NCBI GenBank assembly: GCA_963658085.1
Contig: CAVKOU010000009.1
Location: 1-64,000 of the forward strand
Source: CAKRJP01 sp963658085
GTDB taxonomy: Bacteria > Bacillota > Clostridia > Lachnospirales > Lachnospiraceae
Length of the DNA stretch: 64,000 nucleotides
Direction of reading: 5' to 3'
The position numbers and the translations under genes were made by a program. This document shows positions 48,105 through 56,630 of this stretch, piece by piece; within the stretch, counting starts at the first letter, position 1, and each line of letters starts with the position of its first letter. The notes under the pieces are model-generated. The model did not search any database and was not told where the DNA came from. It was given only the letters and a program-made list of their open reading frames with translations.

Positions 48105-50249
48105 GTGAAAAATAAAAAAATTTTGGCTATGGTGGCCTGTGCAGGAGTTTTGTTGACAACAACTCCCGTTACAACCTATGCAGCTTCCGGGAATGTTGCA
48201 TTTTCAGATCCTAAAACAGCAGTTGGAGATACCGTAGAAGTAAGATGCATGGTCACCGTGACAGATGATACATTGGTGAAAGACGAATTGATTCTAACCT
48301 ATGACACTTCCGCACTTAAATTTGTGTCAGGAGATAAGGTATCGGATTCTGGAGATGGGACTTTGACTTGTACAGGAACTGCCGGAGCAAAGGGAGAGAC
48401 ATTTATAATGAATTTCCAGGCTCTCAAGGAGGGGGATACGCTGATTCAGGTTTCCAAACAGAATATTGATACTCAGAATGAGGCATCTTGCAATTTTTCA
48501 ACAGGAAACTCTACAGTTACGATTGCTGCAGGAGATCCTTCCAAAATAGAAACAGAAGCAGCGACTGATGCCAAAGATGAAAAACAGGATTCTTCTGACA
48601 ATGAACAGAAAGCCGAGGAAGCCGACACAGAAAAAAAAGATAGCCAGGATGCAGAATCGGAAGGTACTGTAAAAATAGGTCAGGTTACTTATATTATCAG
48701 TGATTTCGACGAGAAAGAGTTGCCTCAGGGATATGAGAAAGCTGCTGTTTCATATAAGAATAAAGATTACTCCATGGGTTACAAAGAGAAAACAGGAGTT
48801 TACCTTGCCTATTTAAAGCCTCAGGAGAATACAGAGACTGCAGAAACTTCTGACAATAAAGATAATGCGGATAATAATAAAGAAGAGACGGGAAGCCAGG
48901 AAGATTTCTTTTTATACGATAAAGAAACAGAAAACTTTTCTCCTTATGCAGAAATTTCGATTTCGGAGACTGCGACCATTGTGGTATTGAGTGACGATAA
49001 TGTTGAGCTCCCATCTAAGTACCAAGAGACGACTTTGACATTAAACGGAAAAGAATTTCCGGTATGGCAGAACATGGAAAAAGATGGATATTATCTTATC
49101 TATGCCATTGATAGCAAAGGTGAGAAATGCTTTTACGAGTATGACCAGGAAGAAGAGACATATCAGAAATGTGATATAGATAAGGAGTTGGCTGAAGAGC
49201 AGGAAGGAGAAATTCCGGAACTAATATCAACCCAGTCAACCCCTGATGGTTATTTAGGGAAGCTCTATCAGATGATCTTGAACAACATTTATTTGTTTGC
49301 CGGTGTGGTAGGGGCTGTGTTCCTTCTATTGATCATACGGTTGATCATATTGCGTGTACAGCTTAGCCGACGGGATTCAGAAATCGATCAAATCTTTCAA
49401 GAGGATGTGAAGCCGGAAGAAGTTCTTGGATCTGATGCGTTAGCTGCTTCTGGTTTAACCGGAACCGACGACTGGTTGGATGATAAACCGAAGAAGAAAC
49501 TATTTGGTGGAAGCAGAAAAGAAAAAAAGGATGAGATGGATGATCTGCGGATCCAGACAAAGCGGGATGCTGCTCAAATGGCCAGACTTCGTCAGGAAAA
49601 TACAAGTCTCATGGAGGGTAATGAACAGCTCTCACATAAAATCGCAGAGTTAAGGGGAGAACTTACGGGATTAGAAAATAAAAATGAGAGCTTAACAGGA
49701 TTATTAGAAGAAACAAAGCAAAAACATGCAGAAGCTATGGATAATACAGGACTTACCAGTATCTTGCCTCCGAGGGAATATGTGGAAGAGTTAGAGCTCA
49801 TTAGCCTGGTACAGGGCGTGGTAGAGAAAATGCGGGCTCAGTGCAGTCTGTTGGGAATTCGTTTGGAAGTATCCACTTCCAGTGAGAAAATCTTATATTT
49901 TGCAGACAAACGTTATATGGAATTTGCCATTCAGAACATCATAGACAATTCTATGAAATACATGCAAAGAACGGGAACTTTAGTTATTACCGTCTCTCAG
50001 ACAGGTGACAGTATATTTATTGCATGTAAAGATGACGGAAAGGGACTTCCGGCCAGAGAACTTCCGTTGATTTTTGATTTGAATTTTCAGGGTTCCAACA
50101 GAGTCAGTGGAAATGGTTTGGGATTGGCTCAGGTAAAAGCTATTGTGGAACACTATCATGGAAATGTATATGCTCACAGTGCTAATGGTATGGGAATTTA
50201 TATGCAGTTACCTTTAAATAATCAAGAAAATGATGAAGACGTACAATAG
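48105..50249 (+). CDS. Membrane protein with cohesin-like exterior domain and cytoplasmic histidine-kinase-type ATPase domain
   Basis: A 714-aa protein. A signal peptide (about 1-27, ending TTYAAS) leads to a cohesin/dockerin-scaffold-like beta domain (about 28-140, AVGDTVEVRCMVTV...ELILTYDTSALKFVSG), acidic low-complexity linkers, two further small beta segments (about 195-355), one membrane helix (about 390-416), a coiled-coil (about 480-545) and a HATPase_c domain (about 565-705) with N box NIIDNSMKYM, G1 DDGKGLP and G2 GNGLGLAQVKAIVEHYHG. No HisKA phosphoacceptor box is evident and no response regulator is adjacent. Start is GTG with GGAGG nine bases upstream. I know no described protein with this layout. 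Confidence 0.78.
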   Translation: MKNKKILAMVACAGVLLTTTPVTTYAASGNVAFSDPKTAVGDTVEVRCMVTVTDDTLVKDELILTYDTSALKFVSGDKVSDSGDGTLTCTGTAGAKGETFIMNFQALKEGDTLIQVSKQNIDTQNEASCNFSTGNSTVTIAAGDPSKIETEAATDAKDEKQDSSDNEQKAEEADTEKKDSQDAESEGTVKIGQVTYIISDFDEKELPQGYEKAAVSYKNKDYSMGYKEKTGVYLAYLKPQENTETAETSDNKDNADNNKEETGSQEDFFLYDKETENFSPYAEISISETATIVVLSDDNVELPSKYQETTLTLNGKEFPVWQNMEKDGYYLIYAIDSKGEKCFYEYDQEEETYQKCDIDKELAEEQEGEIPELISTQSTPDGYLGKLYQMILNNIYLFAGVVGAVFLLLIIRLIILRVQLSRRDSEIDQIFQEDVKPEEVLGSDALAASGLTGTDDWLDDKPKKKLFGGSRKEKKDEMDDLRIQTKRDAAQMARLRQENTSLMEGNEQLSHKIAELRGELTGLENKNESLTGLLEETKQKHAEAMDNTGLTSILPPREYVEELELISLVQGVVEKMRAQCSLLGIRLEVSTSSEKILYFADKRYMEFAIQNIIDNSMKYMQRTGTLVITVSQTGDSIFIACKDDGKGLPARELPLIFDLNFQGSNRVSGNGLGLAQVKAIVEHYHGNVYAHSANGMGIYMQLPLNNQENDEDVQ

Positions 50250-50265
50250 ATAGTACGCAATTAGC

Positions 50266-50324
50266 AACAGCCCAATATCAGACATGCTAAAACGAGATGT
50301 CTGATATTGGGCTGTTATTTTTTG
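50266..50324 (+). terminator. Strong terminator between convergent genes
   Basis: A 20-bp perfect stem (50266-50285 with 50297-50316) and a T run. It ends the kinase-like gene. The reverse-strand aroA stops 56 bases further on, and the hairpin could serve that side as well, although its reverse-side T tract is weak. Confidence 0.85.
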
Positions 50325-50379
50325 ATGGGATCGTCAAAGGTGTGCCTCGCCCGCACGACGCGATAGACAACGCACCTAT

Positions 50380-51684
50380 TTATCTTTGCAAATCTTCAAG
50401 ATTAGTAAAAAACGCCGGATAAGACACATCCACACATTGACTATCTAAAATTTGTGTCTCCCCATCGGCAACTAATGCCGCGATAGAAAAAGCCATAGCA
50501 ATTCTATGATCTAAATGACTATCAATCGTAGCTCCTCTTAGTATTTGTCCACCTTTAATAATCATACCATCGTCTGTTGGAGTAACATTCACACCCATGC
50601 GTGTGAGACCTTCTGTTACGGTAGCAATTCGATCGGTCTCTTTCACTTTTAATTCCGCAGCATCTTTGATAACAGTGGTTCCCTTGGCCTGGGCTGCCAT
50701 TACAGCAATCATTGGAATCTCATCGATCAAGGTTGGAATAATATCTCCTTCTACCGTAGTGCCTTTTAAGGAACTGCTCTTTACTAAGAGATCTGCTCTT
50801 GGTTCTCCCCCTTGGATTGAAGAATTTATTACTGTAATATCAGCCCCCATATTCTCGCATACTTTTAAGAATCCGGCTCTGGTGAAATTAGTTCCGACAT
50901 TTTTCACAAGAACCTCAGATCCCGGAACTAAAAGTGCCGCAGCTATAAAGTAGGCAGCGGAGGAGATATCTCCCGGAACTTCAATCTGTTGTCCATAAAG
51001 CTCCTCACAAGGAGCAATGGTAGCTGTGGCTGTGCCATCCTTATGCATAGTGGAGGTGACATGAGCACCAAAGCCCTGAAGCATCAGTTCCGTATGATTT
51101 CTGGAAAGTGCCGGTTCTGTTACGGAGGTCTCCCCGTCTGTAGCGTAAAGCCCTGCTAATAAAATCGAGGATTTTACCTGAGCAGAGGCCACCGGTGAAG
51201 TATAGTGGATACTTTTTAAATCCCCGGGTTCAATGCGAAGGGGAGCGCAGTTATTGCCATTGATACTGGTAATATTTGCTCCCATGCTGTTTAACGGAGT
51301 CATAATCCTGGCCATTGGTCTGGAATTTAGGGAATCATCTCCTGATAATACGGAAGTGAAGTTTTGCCCGGAAAGGATTCCGGAAATTAATCTGGTGGTA
51401 GTGCCGCTGTTTCCTACATTCAAAGTTTCTGTAGGAGCACTAAGGCCTCGAAGACCCTTTCCACGCACCAGAATGCGGCTATCTTTTTTTTCTATTACGA
51501 TTCCCATTTTTCGAAAGCAATCGATTGTAGAAAGGCAGTCAGCACCTTCCAAAAAATGGGTAACCTCTGTAGTCCCGCTGGCGATGGAGCCAAACATAAT
51601 GGAACGGTGGGAGATAGACTTATCTCCCGGAATGTCAACTTCTCCGTGCAGTCCCTTTGCAGGGATAATTGTTTTAACGCTCAT
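50380..51684 (-). CDS. aroA: 3-phosphoshikimate 1-carboxyvinyltransferase (EPSP synthase)
   Basis: A 434-aa enzyme joining PEP to shikimate 3-phosphate. Motifs: LHGEVDIPGDKSISHRSIMFGSIA at the start, LNVGNSGTTTRLISGIL, the SRPMARI region, PGDISSAAYFIAAALLVPGS, DEIPMIAVMAAQAKGTTVI, KETDRIATV and DHRIAMAFSIAAL. The ATG lies inside the 3' end of tyrA (11-base overlap), so the two are coupled. Length is normal. Confidence 0.94.
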   Translation of the reverse strand: MSVKTIIPAKGLHGEVDIPGDKSISHRSIMFGSIASGTTEVTHFLEGADCLSTIDCFRKMGIVIEKKDSRILVRGKGLRGLSAPTETLNVGNSGTTTRLISGILSGQNFTSVLSGDDSLNSRPMARIMTPLNSMGANITSINGNNCAPLRIEPGDLKSIHYTSPVASAQVKSSILLAGLYATDGETSVTEPALSRNHTELMLQGFGAHVTSTMHKDGTATATIAPCEELYGQQIEVPGDISSAAYFIAAALLVPGSEVLVKNVGTNFTRAGFLKVCENMGADITVINSSIQGGEPRADLLVKSSSLKGTTVEGDIIPTLIDEIPMIAVMAAQAKGTTVIKDAAELKVKETDRIATVTEGLTRMGVNVTPTDDGMIIKGGQILRGATIDSHLDHRIAMAFSIAALVADGETQILDSQCVDVSYPAFFTNLEDLQR

Positions 51685-52768
51685 AAACTACATACCTAAA
51701 TTTCTGCAATAATTCTGTTGCTTTCTTGGAGGAATCTCCATCATAGAATTCAATACGCAGAACCCCTTCTTCAAATTCTCGGTTGTGAACAATGCCAATG
51801 TTCTTAATGCTGATAGCATTGGAGGCCAGGATGGTGGCGATGGCGGCAATTCCACCGGTTTCATCGATAATGTCGCAGTAGATGGCATGGGCCTTCTTGA
51901 TAGGACCGGAGGAAATACCGGGAAGTGAATTCCTGTAATTCTTGGAGGAATCAAACATCTGGTAGATTCCGGCACCGTCTTCCTGATCGATCATTTCCTT
52001 GGCTTCCTTTAGAGTTTCGATATATTCTCCCAAAATCTTGGACACGTGCTCTTTGTTTTTTGTCAAAATATGCTGCCACATGGTGGGAGAGGAGGAAGCA
52101 ATACGGGTAATGTCCTTGAAACCTCCCGCTGCCAAATGCTTCATTAGTTCATCTTCCGTATCCGTATCCTTCACAAAATTTACTAAAGTTGAAGCGATAA
52201 TGTGAGGCAGATGACTGATAGTTCCTGTAATCTCATCATGAAGATTATAGTCTAAAATCACAGGGATAGCCTTTAGAGAAGTGACAAATTCCTGGTATCG
52301 ATCTACCTTCTCCTGAGGTACTTCCTTGGTTGGAGTTAAAATATAGTAGGCATTTTCGATCAGCATGGCCTTGGAATTCATAAATCCGCTTTTTTCAGAA
52401 CCGGCCATGGGATGTCCGCCGATAAAATATTTTTCAATTCCTAAATTTTCTGCTTCCTTGTGAATATTTGTCTTCACACTTCCTACATCAGTGAGAATCA
52501 CGTTGTCATCTAAATATTTTTGAACCTGTGACAGGTAGGCGGTATTGAAAGCTACCGGTGCACACAGGAAAATGTAATCGCAGTGATAGAAATTATCATC
52601 GATGGTAGTGGCTGCTACATCGATAATAGAATCCTGGGTTGCATAGGCCAGGGTTTCCTTGCTTTTATCAAAGGCTACAATTTCATAATCTGGATAATAC
52701 TGTCTGATGGCTCTTGCAATAGATCCGCCAATCAATCCCAGACCAATAAATCCGATTTTCTTTTTCAT
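51674..52768 (-). CDS. tyrA: Prephenate dehydrogenase with C-terminal ACT domain
   Basis: A 364-aa NAD(P)-dependent dehydrogenase of tyrosine synthesis. The Rossmann start is KIGFIGLGLIGGSIARAI; GGHPMAGSEKSGF, ISHLPHIIAS and FKDITRIASSSPTMW are typical TyrA segments. Residues ~295-364 (TGGIAAIATILASNAISIKNIGIVHNREFEEGVLRIEF) form an ACT domain, presumably sensing tyrosine. The frame is open for nine more codons upstream, but AAAGGGGG before the ATG at 52768 and the family start support the shorter form. It is divergent from the EF-G gene. Confidence 0.92.
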   Translation of the reverse strand: MKKKIGFIGLGLIGGSIARAIRQYYPDYEIVAFDKSKETLAYATQDSIIDVAATTIDDNFYHCDYIFLCAPVAFNTAYLSQVQKYLDDNVILTDVGSVKTNIHKEAENLGIEKYFIGGHPMAGSEKSGFMNSKAMLIENAYYILTPTKEVPQEKVDRYQEFVTSLKAIPVILDYNLHDEITGTISHLPHIIASTLVNFVKDTDTEDELMKHLAAGGFKDITRIASSSPTMWQHILTKNKEHVSKILGEYIETLKEAKEMIDQEDGAGIYQMFDSSKNYRNSLPGISSGPIKKAHAIYCDIIDETGGIAAIATILASNAISIKNIGIVHNREFEEGVLRIEFYDGDSSKKATELLQKFRYVVYER

Positions 52769-52807
52769 TTTAATAGAATCCCCCTTTACTAGCACAAATA
52801 CTCCTTT

Positions 52808-52836
52808 ATTCTAAAGGTTTACGGACCTAAAGTCAA
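52808..52836 (-). promoter_or_regulatory. tyrA-aroA promoter
   Basis: On the - strand, TTGACT (52836-52831) and TAGAAT (52813-52808) are 17 bp apart, 40 bases upstream of tyrA. Confidence 0.75.
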
Positions 52837-52912
52837 CACATTGTCGCTTTAAAGTAAAAAAGTGCATTCTAAAATCGAATCCAAACATAATTGTAAAAAG
52901 TGCATAAAAGAG

Positions 52913-52941
52913 TTGTAAAGTAAAAGGAGTTTTAGTACAAT
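52913..52941 (+). promoter_or_regulatory. Promoter of the EF-G-like gene
   Basis: TTGTAA (52913-52918) and TACAAT (52936-52941), 17-bp spacing. It is back to back with the tyrA promoter, about 75 bases apart. Confidence 0.65.
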
Positions 52942-52982
52942 ATTTACATAGTATTTTTAGCGGATAAGGAGGCTGGAATCAT

Positions 52983-55061
52983 ATGAAAGTTTACAGAACG
53001 GACGAAATTAGAAACGTAGTATTATTAGGACATGGCGGAAGCGGTAAGACCAGTCTCGTAGAGGCCATGTCCTATGTATCGGGAGCAACAAACCGCATGG
53101 GAAAGATCGCAGATGGCAATACCATCAGTGATTTTGATAAAGAGGAGCAGAAGCGGAAGTTTTCTCTGAGCACCACCTTAGTACCTATCGAGTGGGAGAA
53201 AGCCAAGATCAATATTCTGGATACCCCGGGATATTTCGATTTTATAGGTGAAGTGGAGGAAGCAGTTAGTGCGGCAGATGCGGCAGTCATCGTAGTATCA
53301 GGAAAGGCCGGCGTGGAAGTTGGTACAGAGAAAGCTTGGGAACTCTGTGATAAGTATAATCTTCCACGTATGATCTATGTTACAGAGATGGATGTAGATG
53401 ATGCCAGCTTCCGTCAGGTAGTGGAGGATTTGACAGAAAAGTATGGAAAGGTGATCGCACCTCATTTCATGCCGATCCGCGAGAATGAGAAATTAGTTGG
53501 TTATGTCAACATTATTAAGAATGCAGCCAGAAGATATACCGGTCTTGGTCAGAGAGAAGAGTGCGAGATTCCGGATTATAGTATAGAGAATTTGGAGAAG
53601 TACCGGGAGAAGCTTTTGGAAGCCGTAGCGGAGATTAGTGAAGAATATATGGAGCGCTACTTCGAGGGGGATGAGTTCTCAGTAGAAGAGATCCGAGCAG
53701 CCATGCGTACAGAAGTTATGAGCGGAAGTATTGTACCGGTGGCTATGGGATCTAATACAGAGGCCCAGGGCGTTGCAAACCTTTTATCCGATATTGTACG
53801 TTTCTTCCCAAGTCCTGACTGGAAAGAATGTGCCGGACTTAATCGTAAGACCAATGAAATCTACGAAGCAAATTATGACTTTGCAAAGGCAAAGAGTGCC
53901 TATGTATTTAAGACTATGGTGGATCCATTTATTGGAAAATATTCCTTCGTAAAGGTATGCTCCGGTGTACTTAAAGGAGAGGATGTCCTTTTAAATACAT
54001 CTTCGGATACAGAGGAGAAATTAGGAAAGATTTATACCATGATCGGAAATAAACCGGTGGAGGTACAGGAGCTTTTTGCAGGTGATATTGGGGCGATCGG
54101 TAAATTGGCAAATACAAAGACCGGCGATACCTTATCCGCTAAGAATACCCCGGTACTGTATGGAAAGACAGAATACTCCAAGCCATATACCTATATGAAA
54201 TATGTAACCAAGAATAAAGGAGACGAGGACAAGGTTTCCCAGGCTCTTCAGAAGATGATGGCAGAGGATGTGACCTTAAAGGCAGTAAATGACAGTGAAA
54301 ACCGTCAGTCCTTAATCTATGGTATGGGAGATCAGCATCTTGAGATCGTTGTGAGCAAGCTCTTAGAGCGTTACAAGTGTGAAGTGACATTGGAGACTCC
54401 GAAGGTTGCCTTTAGAGAGACCATCAAGAAGAATTCTGATGTAGATACGAAATATAAGAAGCAGTCCGGTGGTCATGGACAGTATGGACACGTAAAGATG
54501 AAATTTGAGCCTTCCGGAGATCTGGAAACTCCTTATGTATTTGAGGAATGCGTTGTGGGAGGTGCGGTACCGAAAAATTACTTCCCGGCAGTTGAAAAGG
54601 GATTACAGGAATCTGTAGGAAAAGGACCATTGGCAGGATATCCGGTGGTTGGAGTAAAGGCAACTCTTTATGATGGATCCTATCATCCGGTAGATTCTTC
54701 CGAGATGGCATTTAAGACAGCGACCATTCAGGCCTTCAAGAAAGGATTTATGGAAGCAGGACCTGTCCTCTTAGAGCCGATTGCATCTGTGAAGGTATTA
54801 GTTCCGGATGATTATACCGGTGATGTTATGGGAGATTTAAATAAGAGACGCGGTCGTGTTCTTGGAATGAATCCAGTTTCAAGTGGTTATCAGGAGGTCA
54901 TTGCGGATGTTCCTATGACAGGTCTGTTTGGATATTGCACAACCCTTCGTTCTATGACGGGAGGAAGAGGAAGCTATTCTTATGAATTTGCACGCTATGA
55001 GCAGGCACCATCAGAGGTTCAGGAAGCAGAAATTGCTAAGAGAGCTGCAGAGGAAGCCTGA
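52983..55061 (+). CDS. EF-G-like translational GTPase paralogue
   Basis: A 692-aa GTPase with all EF-G domains (G about 1-275, II, III, IV and V to the end), including GQYGHVKMKFEP and the domain IV region. Key differences from canonical EF-G: switch II is DTPGYFDF, so the catalytic histidine is Tyr84, and the guanine-specificity NKxD motif reads TEMD (134-137). These mark the EF-G2/EF-G-like group whose members may hydrolyse GTP poorly and whose role is not settled. Not next to str-operon genes (rpsL, rpsG, tuf), so it is probably not the housekeeping FusA. Confidence 0.85.
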   Translation: MKVYRTDEIRNVVLLGHGGSGKTSLVEAMSYVSGATNRMGKIADGNTISDFDKEEQKRKFSLSTTLVPIEWEKAKINILDTPGYFDFIGEVEEAVSAADAAVIVVSGKAGVEVGTEKAWELCDKYNLPRMIYVTEMDVDDASFRQVVEDLTEKYGKVIAPHFMPIRENEKLVGYVNIIKNAARRYTGLGQREECEIPDYSIENLEKYREKLLEAVAEISEEYMERYFEGDEFSVEEIRAAMRTEVMSGSIVPVAMGSNTEAQGVANLLSDIVRFFPSPDWKECAGLNRKTNEIYEANYDFAKAKSAYVFKTMVDPFIGKYSFVKVCSGVLKGEDVLLNTSSDTEEKLGKIYTMIGNKPVEVQELFAGDIGAIGKLANTKTGDTLSAKNTPVLYGKTEYSKPYTYMKYVTKNKGDEDKVSQALQKMMAEDVTLKAVNDSENRQSLIYGMGDQHLEIVVSKLLERYKCEVTLETPKVAFRETIKKNSDVDTKYKKQSGGHGQYGHVKMKFEPSGDLETPYVFEECVVGGAVPKNYFPAVEKGLQESVGKGPLAGYPVVGVKATLYDGSYHPVDSSEMAFKTATIQAFKKGFMEAGPVLLEPIASVKVLVPDDYTGDVMGDLNKRRGRVLGMNPVSSGYQEVIADVPMTGLFGYCTTLRSMTGGRGSYSYEFARYEQAPSEVQEAEIAKRAAEEA

Positions 55062-55123
55062 TGAGACATTGGACAATTCTGATATCGGTATAGAAAACAT
55101 TAATAAAAATAAAGAAAAGTAGG

Positions 55124-55158
55124 AAAAAAGCCCTGTTTGAAATAGGGCTTTTTTTCTT
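55124..55158 (+). terminator. Terminator after the EF-G-like gene
   Basis: An 11-bp stem (55124-55134 with 55144-55154) with a 9-nt loop and a T run that overlaps the 3' arm. Confidence 0.85.
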
Positions 55159-55189
55159 TGAAAGAAAGTGCTATAATCTCCTTGCAAAA

Positions 55190-55226
55190 TAGCGTTTTTA
55201 TGTGGATTTGTGTAAAAAAAACGCTA
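55190..55226 (+). other. Hairpin in the trkA leader
   Basis: A perfect 10-bp inverted repeat (tagcgttttt at 55190-55199, aaaaacgcta at 55217-55226) between a TATAAT-like box (55172-55177) and trkA. There is no T run after it, so it may be an operator or an RNA element. A known c-di-AMP riboswitch pattern was not recognised. Confidence 0.4.
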
Positions 55227-55257
55227 AGATTTTCAGAGATTTATTTAGGAGAAAAAA

Positions 55258-56616
55258 ATGAAAATTGTGATCATTGGTGACGGTAAAGTCGGTCATAAGT
55301 TGACGGCTCAGTTATCAGAAGAAGATTATGATGTAGTACTCATCGATCAAAATCAGTCCAAGCTTACCAATGCAGTCAATCAGATGGATATTATCTGCAT
55401 TCATGGAAATGGTGCGGATGTAGAGGTTTTAAGGCAGGCAGATGTTCCGAATGCAGATATGCTGATTGCCTGTACTTCCATGGACGAATTGAATCTTTTG
55501 GCTTGCCTGTTTGGTAGACGACTGGGGGCAAAGCATACCATAGCCAGAGTGCGAAATCCTATTTATTATGGTCAGCTTGATATGTTAAAGGGTGATTTGC
55601 ATCTAAGTATGGCTATCAATCCGGAGCTAACGGCGGCAGATGAGATTGCCAGGGTTTTATTGTTCCCGGAGGCTAGTAAGGTAGAGACCTTTATGAAAGG
55701 CCGGGTAGAACTTATTGAGTATATTATTAAAGAGAATAGTTTACTGGTGGGAATGCCACTGGCTGAGCTTTACAAAACCTATCAGATCAAGATGTTAATC
55801 TGTGCCGTCAGACGAGGAGATGAGGTATTTATCCCCGATGGTAATTTTGTTTTGCAGGCAGGGGATAAGATTCACATTACAGCATCCAGAGACAATTTGC
55901 GTTTATTCTTTAAGAAGATGGGACATCGCTCTACCAAAGTAAAGAAAGTTATCATCTGCGGTGGCGGTCATGTGTGCTACTATTTGGCAAAGCGTTTGCT
56001 ACAGGCGCGGATGCAGGTAAAGATTATAGAAATTAATGAGAAGCGCTGCGAGGAACTCTGTGAGTGTTTGCCGGAGGCAACCATCATCAATGGAGATGCT
56101 TCGGAACAGTCCCTTTTATTAGAAGAAGGGGCAAAGGAAGCGGATGCCATTATCAGTCTTACCGGTATGGATGAGGAGAATATCATCATTTCACTCTTCG
56201 GCGTTTCTTTGGGAATCGAGAAAATCGTGGCAAAAGTAAATGAGGACAATCGTGCCAGAATGGTGGCAGGACTTGGAATTGATAGCATTGTGTCAGCAAA
56301 AACTGCAACAGCCAATACCATTATGCGTTATGTCAGAGCCAGAAAGAATTCTTACTCCAGTGAAAATGTAGAGACTATGTATCGTTTGATTGACGGACAG
56401 GTGGAAGCTTTGGAGTTTATTATAAAGAAGTCCAGTGAATATGTAGGAATCCCACTGAAGGATTTAAAATTAAGATCCAACAACCTGATCGCATGCATCG
56501 GCCGTAAGAGAAAGATCATTATTCCAAATGGTGACAGCCACCTGGAAGTAGGTGACAGTGTAATCATCGTAACCAGAAACCGTTCAGTGAATAGTTTCAG
56601 AGATATTTTGAAATAG
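55258..56616 (+). CDS. trkA: Trk potassium uptake regulator TrkA
   Basis: A 452-aa cytoplasmic gating protein for the TrkH channel. It has two RCK-N/RCK-C repeats: the first Rossmann domain IVIIGDGKVGHKLTAQLSEEDYDVVLID (about 1-130) with TrkA-C (about 140-220), and the second VIICGGGHVCYYLAKRLLQARMQVKIIE (about 229-345) with TrkA-C (about 365-450). The glycine-rich nucleotide loop is intact in the first repeat and mostly intact (GGGHVC) in the second. TrkH follows after 14 bases, so they form one operon. TTAGGAG precedes the ATG. Confidence 0.95.
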   Translation: MKIVIIGDGKVGHKLTAQLSEEDYDVVLIDQNQSKLTNAVNQMDIICIHGNGADVEVLRQADVPNADMLIACTSMDELNLLACLFGRRLGAKHTIARVRNPIYYGQLDMLKGDLHLSMAINPELTAADEIARVLLFPEASKVETFMKGRVELIEYIIKENSLLVGMPLAELYKTYQIKMLICAVRRGDEVFIPDGNFVLQAGDKIHITASRDNLRLFFKKMGHRSTKVKKVIICGGGHVCYYLAKRLLQARMQVKIIEINEKRCEELCECLPEATIINGDASEQSLLLEEGAKEADAIISLTGMDEENIIISLFGVSLGIEKIVAKVNEDNRARMVAGLGIDSIVSAKTATANTIMRYVRARKNSYSSENVETMYRLIDGQVEALEFIIKKSSEYVGIPLKDLKLRSNNLIACIGRKRKIIIPNGDSHLEVGDSVIIVTRNRSVNSFRDILK

Positions 56617-56630
56617 GGAGCGGTAAAGTT

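Noticed and set aside
50597..51712. Forward ORFs of 118 and 159 aa over aroA
   Set aside because: They are antisense shadows of the conserved EPSP synthase gene.
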